From assembly GCA_016839425.1 (NCBI GenBank), contig JAEOUI010000001.1:1-12985 (forward strand): a DNA stretch of 12,985 nucleotides. The letters run 5' to 3'. The position numbers were made by a program, and so were the translations under genes. A model generated the notes under the pieces. That model made no database searches and was not told the origin of the DNA. It was given only the letters and a program-made list of their open reading frames with translations. This stretch comes from Promethearchaeota archaeon (lineage in GTDB: Archaea > Asgardarchaeota > Lokiarchaeia > Sigynarchaeales > SOKP01). Shown here one piece after another: positions 1-5,836 of the stretch; the first letter of the stretch is position 1, and the number at the start of each line of letters is the position of its first letter.

Positions 1-179
1 CCAAGGAAGCAAGCGTGCAATTTAATCGAAAAAAAGTTTCAACCTTAAAGGCTGTTCTTGAAGATATTATCACTATTGAAAAAAGTTTCCATGAAAAAGT
101 TATTAATTTGATAAATCCCGCTCAAGAAAAAGCTAAAGCAATCGATTTGGATGAAAGACCCGCGGAAGTTCCTGAATAA
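1..179 (+). CDS. 3' end of an unidentified gene (truncated by window edge)
   Basis: An open frame with codons starting at base 3 runs from the window edge to a TAA stop at 177-179, giving the last 58 residues of a protein. The piece is rich in Lys and Glu with spaced hydrophobic residues (for example TLKAVLEDIITIEKSF), which suggests an amphipathic, possibly coiled-coil C-terminal helix ending in an acidic tail (DERPAEVPE). No motif identifies a family. It reads on the same strand as the small membrane protein at 445, but the AT-rich spacer of about 265 bases between them suggests separate transcription. The 5' part lies outside the window. Confidence 0.6.
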   Translation, partial: KEASVQFNRKKVSTLKAVLEDIITIEKSFHEKVINLINPAQEKAKAIDLDERPAEVPE

Positions 180-373
180 TCACTTTTTCTATAAGTTCCT
201 AATAAATTATATTATTAATTTTTATTTACTTATTTAATAATTCTTGTTTTAAAATAAGTTCTGAGTTGATAAATTAAAAAGATTAATCAAACAAATTTAC
301 TGAATTGATTTTTTTATTTTTCGACATATTTAAATTAAAGTTGTTTTATTAGCTTAGCAACTAAAAAATATGG

Positions 374-380
374 TATAAAT
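374..380 (+). promoter_or_regulatory. Candidate TATA box for the membrane protein at 445
   Basis: TATAAAT preceded by an A-rich stretch (AAAAAATATGG) that could act as a BRE lies about 67 bases before the ATG at 445. Initiation about 25 bases downstream would give a leader of roughly 40 bases. A second TATA-like stretch (ATATTTAAAT, about 326-335) lies further upstream, so the choice is uncertain. The rest of the 180-444 spacer is AT-rich and shows no gene. Confidence 0.3.
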
Positions 381-397
381 GGTAATACTGCCATTTA
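376..397 (+). repeat. 7-bp inverted repeat overlapping the candidate TATA box
   Basis: TAAATGG (376-382) and CCATTTA (391-397) are perfect inverted arms separated by 8 bases. The left arm overlaps the TATAAAT at 374-380, so the element could be an operator where a dimeric regulator would compete with TBP. If transcription starts upstream at the other TATA-like site, it would instead form a hairpin in the leader. The arms are short and AT-rich, so chance is possible. Confidence 0.35.
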
Positions 398-444
398 AAG
401 ACCTAATTAATAAACGCTCCTAATAAAAATAAGAGGTATTAAAT

Positions 445-957
445 ATGGAAAAGCAAAATATTGGCCCTTCTTTGGCAATAATTGGTGCTCTTCTTTTGTT
501 CATAGGTGCAATTTTCATTATAAGTGAGGGGATAGCTCGTGATTTGCTGGTAGGTGTCTATACATTAACTTGGGATGAAATTGGAGTCGATCCAATGCCA
601 GTAATCGTAAGTTTCGTAATGACTCTTATCATCGCTATTTTTACACTAATCGCAGCTTTAATTGCGTATAAAAAGGCAAAAATAGGAGGAATTGTTATTG
701 CTGCTTTAGGGATATTTCTAATTATTGGTATGTTTATTCCTATTGGAACTGTTGATATTTCATCATTCTTATACCCCGAAGCTTATCCCGTTGTTGGCGG
801 TACTCCGGTACTTGGTGAAAAACCCATACTGACATGCAACCTCATTGCGACAGGAATTGCTAATGGAATAGTACTTTATAGCGCGACTTATATTCTTTAT
901 TTAGGGCCATTTCTCATTCTTGGTGGAGGGCTCTTAAGCATTTTCTTAAAAGAATAA
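445..957 (+). CDS. Small four-helix membrane protein, function unknown
   Basis: A 170-residue hydrophobic protein I cannot assign to a family. Four likely membrane segments are visible at about 8-30, 51-74, 80-100 and 147-168. A short basic loop (YKKAK, 75-79) lies between helices 2 and 3. The longer loops at 31-50 and 101-146 carry acidic residues, and the second is rich in Pro and Gly. The positive-inside rule suggests that both ends and the KK loop are cytoplasmic and the two long loops are outside. There is no signal peptide separate from helix 1 and no catalytic motif. The start is supported by GAGGT at 433-437, seven bases before the ATG. It appears to be transcribed alone, ending at a T-rich tract. 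Confidence 0.75.
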   Translation: MEKQNIGPSLAIIGALLLFIGAIFIISEGIARDLLVGVYTLTWDEIGVDPMPVIVSFVMTLIIAIFTLIAALIAYKKAKIGGIVIAALGIFLIIGMFIPIGTVDISSFLYPEAYPVVGGTPVLGEKPILTCNLIATGIANGIVLYSATYILYLGPFLILGGGLLSIFLKE

Positions 958-976
958 TTTCATTTACAATAGAATC

Positions 977-1002
977 TTATTTTTTTATATTTTTATTTTT
1001 TC
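977..1002 (+). terminator. T-rich terminator after the membrane protein
   Basis: Runs of 7, 5 and 6 T begin about 20 bases after the stop at 957, with no strong hairpin. This is the usual form of an intrinsic archaeal terminator (established for archaeal RNA polymerase). It lies in a 117-base spacer between convergent genes. Confidence 0.5.
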
Positions 1003-1023
1003 TAAAGTATATATTTCAATTTT

Positions 1024-1063
1024 AAAAAAAGATTTAATCAATAAGAATAAAAGAAAAATAATA
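1024..1063 (-). terminator. T-rich terminator after the thiolase/DUF35 pair
   Basis: Read on the minus strand, this stretch just after the DUF35 stop contains several T runs, including one of 7 (from the A run at 1024-1030) and others from 1045-1063. There is no clear stem. With the plus-strand T tract at 977-1002 it makes a two-way terminator region. Confidence 0.45.
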
Positions 1064-1074
1064 AATTTGGGATC

Positions 1075-1494
1075 TTATAATGGCTCAAATCCAAGATCTA
1101 TTCTCGGTTCATCGCCTGAGATGGGTGTCTCTAGAAACTTTACTTTAACAGGAGTGTCTATCTTAATTGTTTCTGGCTTTGATTCGTCAACTCCAACTAG
1201 TTGGGCTGAAACCATTGGACCCTCGTCCAATTTAATGACACTAAAACAATATGGCTTTTTCTGCGAATAACCCTTATCTACAAAGAATTTAGTTCCAACG
1301 CTTATACACGAGTATGCTGCTAATTTTCCCTTTCCCGACATTTCAGTCCACTCCATCTCGGTAGAACCACATTTTATACAAAGTTTTCTTGGAGGGGCAA
1401 AAAGTTCCCCGCACCCCTTGCATTTCGAGCCCATTAGTTTCTTTTGATGGATGTAATCTAAATAATTATATACTGTTATTTCTTTTTCTGACAC
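1075..1494 (-). CDS. DUF35 Zn-ribbon/OB-fold protein, thiolase partner
   Basis: A 139-residue protein with the DUF35 layout: an N-terminal helix (about 5-22), a rubredoxin-like Zn ribbon with C25-x2-C28 and C39-x2-C42, then an OB-fold from about 50 to the end. PPRKLCIKCGS is typical of the family. In archaea DUF35 proteins hold acetoacetyl-CoA thiolase and HMG-CoA synthase together so that acetoacetyl-CoA is channelled into mevalonate synthesis; related proteins partner SCP2-type thiolases in steroid or fatty-acid breakdown (family knowledge). It lies directly after a thiolase gene, 11 bases apart, which fits such a complex. No HMG-CoA synthase is seen in this window. The start codon is GTG with a strong ribosome site. 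The family call is secure; which pathway it serves is not. Confidence 0.88.
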   Translation of the reverse strand: MSEKEITVYNYLDYIHQKKLMGSKCKGCGELFAPPRKLCIKCGSTEMEWTEMSGKGKLAAYSCISVGTKFFVDKGYSQKKPYCFSVIKLDEGPMVSAQLVGVDESKPETIKIDTPVKVKFLETPISGDEPRIDLGFEPL

Positions 1495-1499
1495 TTCAC

Positions 1500-1507
1500 A
1501 TCACCTT
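1500..1507 (-). promoter_or_regulatory. Ribosome binding site coupling DUF35 to the thiolase stop
   Basis: On the minus strand AAGGTGAT overlaps the thiolase stop (TAA, 1508-1506) and lies 5 bases before the GTG at 1494. GGTGAT is a full match to the archaeal anti-Shine-Dalgarno. It decides the GTG start and suggests that ribosomes ending the thiolase restart on DUF35. Confidence 0.75.
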
Positions 1508-2765
1508 ATTTTTGATATATAGTTACTACGCAAGTTCCTCCAGAACCCCCTAAATTGTGAGTCAAGGCTTTTTCTACATTAATCTTAACTTGACGGTTCC
1601 GTTCAGCTCGACCTCTCATTTGCTTGAAAATCTCTACTGCTTGAGCAGCACCAGTTGCACCTACGGGATGTCCCTTCGACTTCAAGCCTCCAGAGGTATT
1701 GATTGGGAGTGCCCCATCTCGCCGGCTCTCTCCGTTCTTCACGGCTTCAGCTGCCTTTCCCTTCTCATAAAAGCCCAAATCCTCCATTGCCAAGATCTCT
1801 GCGATGGTAAAACAATCGTGGACTTCGGCAATTTGCATGTCTTTAGGTCCAAGACCCGACATTGTGTATGCCTGATTAGACGCTTCTTTAGTTGCGACAA
1901 AACTGGTTAGCGTGTCTCGATCGTGAAGCGATAGTGCTGCGCTTCCTTGTCCCGTACCTGCGATCCATATGGGGGTGTCCGTGAATTTTCTTGCCACCTC
2001 TTCAGAGGCTAAAAACACGCACGCTCCACCATCAGTGATTAAAGAACAATCGAACAATCGTAAAGGAGATGCAATGTAGGGATTTGCCGAACTTGAAAGA
2101 AATTCTATCTCGTCTTTCCATTCTGGTACTTCTTTTCCTTGGCTTTCCGCTCTTTTCCTTTTGCTTTCCATTATGTCTTTGATACTCTGTTGCATTTGAG
2201 CGAAAGGGTTTTCCTTGCCATTTTCGTGATTCTTTATTCCCACCCTCATGAGATCTTCTGGTTTAGTCCCATATTTGTGAAAATGAGCTGATGCCACGGA
2301 CGCGTACAAGCCTGGAAATGTCGCACCTGCTGGATATTCGTAGGTCGTATCTGCTGCTGCTGCTAATGCGTCAGTCACCATAGTTGTAGGGACTTCTGAC
2401 ATTGTTTCGATACCGCATACGGCAATTACATCGTGAACTCCCGAAGCAATTCCCAGGATTGCTTGTCTCAATGCAATGCCACTGCTTGCGCAAGCTCCTT
2501 CAAATCGTGGTGCTGGTTTGGGCGTAAGCCCCACTAAGTTTGCCATATTCGGGCCCAAATGCCCTTGGTGATTAAATAGATCGGCTGTGAAATTTCCAAC
2601 GTAGCAAGCATCCACATCCTTGGCTTCAATGCCGTTATCCACGCTTTTTACAGCGCTAATCCATGCATCGACCCACAAGTCGGGATTTCTTTTTACGGGA
2701 AAATGCTGGCCGAATTTACTCATACCTGCACCGATCATCGCTACTTTTCTTGCTAATTTTCCCAT
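1506..2765 (-). CDS. Thiolase, archaeal/SCP2-like (probable acetyl-CoA C-acyltransferase)
   Basis: A 419-residue thiolase that should catalyse Claisen condensation or thiolysis of acyl-CoA, such as 2 acetyl-CoA to acetoacetyl-CoA. The nucleophile is C92 in GACASSG. H316-D-C-F and H366 in KGHPVGATG are the other active-site motifs. At the C-terminus, where classical thiolases have a Cys in CxGGG, this protein has H403-N-L-G-G, the pattern of SCP2-type and archaeal thiolases. A charged extra segment at about 194-222 (with KRKR) makes it longer than the usual 385-400 residues. The start at 2765 puts the first strand (KVAMIGAGMSKFG) in its normal place. It is the first gene of a pair with DUF35, which suggests a thiolase-DUF35 complex for mevalonate synthesis; a role in beta-oxidation is the alternative. 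Confidence 0.9.
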   Translation of the reverse strand: MGKLARKVAMIGAGMSKFGQHFPVKRNPDLWVDAWISAVKSVDNGIEAKDVDACYVGNFTADLFNHQGHLGPNMANLVGLTPKPAPRFEGACASSGIALRQAILGIASGVHDVIAVCGIETMSEVPTTMVTDALAAAADTTYEYPAGATFPGLYASVASAHFHKYGTKPEDLMRVGIKNHENGKENPFAQMQQSIKDIMESKRKRAESQGKEVPEWKDEIEFLSSSANPYIASPLRLFDCSLITDGGACVFLASEEVARKFTDTPIWIAGTGQGSAALSLHDRDTLTSFVATKEASNQAYTMSGLGPKDMQIAEVHDCFTIAEILAMEDLGFYEKGKAAEAVKNGESRRDGALPINTSGGLKSKGHPVGATGAAQAVEIFKQMRGRAERNRQVKINVEKALTHNLGGSGGTCVVTIYQK

Positions 2766-2871
2766 TCTAATTTACCAAAATTTAATTTAATTTTCTAATT
2801 TTAGTAATTATCCAAAAATTAAAATTATTACAGTTTTTGGGCTTATTATTTATTATTGGCAGTAAACATTA

Positions 2872-5196
2872 TTAATTTCTTTCCTTTACGGGCATTAATA
2901 TTTTAAAAAAATCTCGTTTTACCTTGACATTACCCTGAAAATTTACGATCATTCTATTACCTGACAGGTTGACAGCGTGAAAACTTGCGTAATTTCTTCC
3001 AAAACCAACAAAAGTAATGACATCTCCGTTATTTAAGTTGGAGTCCAAGCGCGAGGCGTCCTTTACTCTTAAATAAGTACCTGACTTCAAATCTTCAAGG
3101 GAATTAATATTATGTATTGACGCAAAAGAAAAGGACCCGGAATAGTTTTCAAAAATGTACTCATGAAGTTGTTTTAAGGGTTTTTTTTCAATTTTCATTG
3201 TTTCTCCCTTAATTCCTCTTTTTGCTATCAATAAGGCGGCAATTGCATGATCCACAAAGCCTTTAGCTCTTACCTCGTTCACTAATTCACCTTGTTGTAA
3301 ATGAAACATGGCTTCTTTTGTCGTTTTAAACTCGTCAACTAAAAATATATCTGGGGGTTCAAAGCGATTTTTTAATGGAATATTGTCTTTTTCTTCTAAC
3401 TCATCCATATTTGATTTTACGCACGATAAGTTATCACAAGGTATACCAAAATATTCGATAAAAAAATCAATTATAAAGTCGGAACCAGGACCGTGTCCTA
3501 CAAATATCTTATTAATCAATTCCTTTTTTCCGCTGAAAAATAACCTAAGTTCATCTTCAATTTGTTGTTTTGCAACGCTTTGAGATCTGAGATCCTTGAT
3601 ATTGCTTTTCAAGTTCACGTACCACAATTCGGGCAATTCTCCGTGTTGGATGAGACAAAAACCAAAATGCCTCGTTCCAGGATCTACTGCTAATATTACT
3701 TCCTTCTGTTTGAATGTAAAAAGGTTAATTTCTGCCGTACCTTTCGAAATTTTCATTAGCGAGTTGAAAAAAGGTTCGAAATCTGGATTTTTCACTTGTA
3801 GAAAAAAATCATTTGCTTGACTTTGATATAACACTTCAATGTTATATCTTTCTATTAAAGAAAAAAGATCGTGGTAATTCTCAACCTTTACAATGATGTC
3901 TTGACGGGGATCTATTTTAATGATCTTAACTTTCTCTACTGCTTTTGCTATGGCTTGGGCAATATCGTCTTCGTTTTTTCCCGAACGAATGTCCACATGA
4001 AGGCCATCTAAATGAAACGCCTCATAAGCCGCCGAGGCGCCAAGTAAGTCGAAGATGTTATTCTCCCGACCCCCTCCCCTTGAAATGGTTAGCTTTTTCC
4101 TCGATCGTGGAAAAATTCTCACGCTTGCCGAGTTATATTTTCCCTTACTGGGTGCGTTTATGGTGATGACTCCTTTTAATTTTGAACTGATTACTTTAAA
4201 TTCAATAAGGTCTTCTAATTTTTCTTTGATAAAATCGAATTGGAGGTCTCCCAGAACAAAAATATTAATGTTTTTATTGCTGATATAAAAGTCGAACGAA
4301 GTTATGACTTTTTTTAAATTTTCCAAAATCTCTATTGCAATCTTAAATTTTTCAGTATTATCAATATTAATTACGAATTCCTTGCGCGGATGTAAATCAG
4401 ATAAAAGCCCCTTAGTCTTAGCCGGTATGAACTTTCCATCGTGATATTGAGTTCCTAATTCGAACTTATTTTTTATGTTTAGATTAATCGTAACAATTTC
4501 GCCTTCAAAAGCTTGCTTTAAAGGAGAGTTTCCCAAAGTTACTATTTGTCTTACCTTAATTTTATCGTTTAACCATTGTCCCGATTCTAAAGTACCTGAT
4601 ATGAGACCAATATTTAAGATTTCTCCAAGACCCTTCCGATGTTCAAATCCTAATATTACAAAGGAAAGATCTGAATTTTCAAGCTCTCTTTTTTTAAAAT
4701 GGACCGAAATCTTTTCTATCAAGTTTTCGATCCCGGTGCTTTTTTTTGCGGAAGTTTGGACGACGTGTGTTCTATTGCTTCCTAGTTTTTTTAATTCCGC
4801 ACTAATTTCTTCAATATTTGAATTTGGTAAGTCCATCTTGGTTGCTGCGACGATAATGGGTAATCCTTTATCCTTCGCTTTTTCCCAAAGCCAGTATGTT
4901 CTTGCTTGAAATCCGTCCGTTCCCGAAACGACCAATACTAAAAGATCGGCAAATTCTAAACCTAACACTATTCCTCCTTGAAAATCGGCGTGTCCTGGAG
5001 TGTCTAAAAAATTAAGTAATAAATTTTCTTTCTTTAAATCGAACTGAATGACCTTGAGGGACACGGTCGTGCCATGTGAAAGCTCGTAATCTAAATTATC
5101 AGGAAATTTTCCTACAATGGCCTCAATCAAGCTCGATTTACCATGTTGGGCGTGCCCCGCAACGAGTACATTTAGAATTCTTGGTTTAGTATCCAT
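2872..5196 (-). CDS. Translation-factor-like GTPase fused to a RuvC/YqgF-like RNase H-fold domain
   Basis: A 774-residue multidomain protein. Residues 1-170 are a translational-type G domain: G1 GHAQHGKSS (14-22), G2 T43/T44, G3 DTPGH (65-69), G4 TKMD (119-122, Thr replacing the usual Asn) and G5 SAK (149-151). A beta-barrel like domain II follows (about 176-255). Residues 280-345 resemble EF-G domain III (VLGDLQFDFIKEKL compared with the GELH motif). Residues 350-425 recall domain IV, and 430-495 a domain V-like fold (PRQDIIVKVEN to SKGTAEINLF). From about 498 to 660 comes an RNase H-fold segment: AVDPGT (D505), VGHGPGS (566-572), VDEFKTTKEA (E622), and DHAIAALLIA (D649). About 90 beta-rich residues of unknown type close the protein. 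Domain calls rest on motif reading, so the G domain is certain, the YqgF-like domain likely and domains III-V plausible. It starts 47 bases after the phosphatase gene and may share its transcript. Confidence 0.75.
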   Translation of the reverse strand: MDTKPRILNVLVAGHAQHGKSSLIEAIVGKFPDNLDYELSHGTTVSLKVIQFDLKKENLLLNFLDTPGHADFQGGIVLGLEFADLLVLVVSGTDGFQARTYWLWEKAKDKGLPIIVAATKMDLPNSNIEEISAELKKLGSNRTHVVQTSAKKSTGIENLIEKISVHFKKRELENSDLSFVILGFEHRKGLGEILNIGLISGTLESGQWLNDKIKVRQIVTLGNSPLKQAFEGEIVTINLNIKNKFELGTQYHDGKFIPAKTKGLLSDLHPRKEFVINIDNTEKFKIAIEILENLKKVITSFDFYISNKNINIFVLGDLQFDFIKEKLEDLIEFKVISSKLKGVITINAPSKGKYNSASVRIFPRSRKKLTISRGGGRENNIFDLLGASAAYEAFHLDGLHVDIRSGKNEDDIAQAIAKAVEKVKIIKIDPRQDIIVKVENYHDLFSLIERYNIEVLYQSQANDFFLQVKNPDFEPFFNSLMKISKGTAEINLFTFKQKEVILAVDPGTRHFGFCLIQHGELPELWYVNLKSNIKDLRSQSVAKQQIEDELRLFFSGKKELINKIFVGHGPGSDFIIDFFIEYFGIPCDNLSCVKSNMDELEEKDNIPLKNRFEPPDIFLVDEFKTTKEAMFHLQQGELVNEVRAKGFVDHAIAALLIAKRGIKGETMKIEKKPLKQLHEYIFENYSGSFSFASIHNINSLEDLKSGTYLRVKDASRLDSNLNNGDVITFVGFGRNYASFHAVNLSGNRMIVNFQGNVKVKRDFFKILMPVKERN

Positions 5197-5243
5197 TTTC
5201 TTCCAGTAATATATTCTATAGATATTTGGGATAATTTCAATAA

Positions 5244-5720
5244 TTATATATCTCTTCGGAAACCATTAATGGTTTCCAAATAATCCAAGATCGATTCCCT
5301 TATCTCGACAGCAGGAATGATGTTCCTAACTCTCCTCACATATGCAACGGCTTGAGACCAGCTCCAATTGGGATGTTCCTTTAATAACCAAGCGACGCAC
5401 ATTCCTCCGCTTCGAGAGATGCCCATCGCGCAGTGGACCAAAAGCTTTTTATTATCCTCTTTAATCGTTTGATCGATAAACGCAAGAACTTCGGATAATA
5501 ATTCGTGAGAGGGATAAGTATTGTCTGGAAATCCTTTAAATAAATATTTGAATTTATCAAGAGGGGGATGATAATGTTTGTGTTCCATCAAATTAACGAT
5601 TGCTTTAATTCCTTCTTGTTCCATCTTTTTAAAATTGAGCCTTGGCCAGTAAGCACCAATGTACAAGTATTCGTTAATCTTATATATCTCGTCGAGCTCG
5701 GGATTACGATATTCGGGCAA
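5244..5720 (-). CDS. Dual-specificity protein phosphatase
   Basis: A 158-residue cysteine phosphatase of the dual-specificity (DUSP) class, which removes phosphate from Tyr and Ser/Thr or from other phosphoesters by a phospho-Cys intermediate. The signature HC-x5-R is at H96-C97 to R103 (VHCAMGISRS). The likely general acid is D66 (FPDNTYPS), 31 residues before the Cys, the normal spacing. The N-terminal LYIG and the GIKAIVNL strand are also typical. The protein is close to a minimal DUSP domain, with no transmembrane or targeting segment, so it is probably cytoplasmic. The start is uncertain: TTG at 5720 follows an in-frame TAG directly, no clear ribosome site is seen, and the first ATG (residue 33) would destroy the fold. 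Its substrate is unknown. The GTPase fusion gene follows on the same strand. Confidence 0.88.
   Translation of the reverse strand: MPEYRNPELDEIYKINEYLYIGAYWPRLNFKKMEQEGIKAIVNLMEHKHYHPPLDKFKYLFKGFPDNTYPSHELLSEVLAFIDQTIKEDNKKLLVHCAMGISRSGGMCVAWLLKEHPNWSWSQAVAYVRRVRNIIPAVEIRESILDYLETINGFRRDI
5258..5277. repeat. Perfect 20-bp palindrome in the 3' end of the phosphatase gene
   Basis: GGAAACCATT followed by its exact reverse complement AATGGTTTCC. One mismatched pair outside it (C5257/A5278) is followed by two more matching pairs (T5256/A5279, T5255/A5280). It encodes part of the phosphatase C-terminus (ETINGF) and lies about 62 bases upstream of the start of the GTPase fusion gene. It could be a binding site for a dimeric regulator or an RNA hairpin (8-bp stem, TTAA loop) between the two cistrons. 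Confidence 0.6.
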
Positions 5721-5790
5721 CTATTTTTAACCCAACTATTTCTATTCTTAAATTGAGAAAAGTTGGAAAAGTAATGAATTTTATTATTTA

Positions 5791-5812
5791 AAAAATTAAA
5801 AAGAAAAAAAAA
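5791..5812 (-). terminator. T-rich terminator after the surface protein
   Basis: On the minus strand this is a nearly unbroken T tract (runs of 9, 5 and 6 T), about 25-45 bases after the stop of the surface protein at 5837. It separates that gene from the phosphatase. The adjoining TTTAAATAATAA (about 5781-5792) could also serve as a TATA element for the phosphatase. Confidence 0.5.
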
Positions 5813-5836
5813 TTAGGAATTTTATAAAAAAGAATA

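Noticed and set aside
2345..2366. A short GCT/TGC trinucleotide run that looks like a microsatellite
   Set aside because: It encodes the Ala-rich stretch ALAAAAD of the thiolase and is explained by coding.
4475..4909. A plus-strand open frame of 144 codons opposite the GTPase fusion
   Set aside because: It is antisense to a well-supported coding region whose motifs are intact, and its translation has no recognisable domain; it is a shadow.
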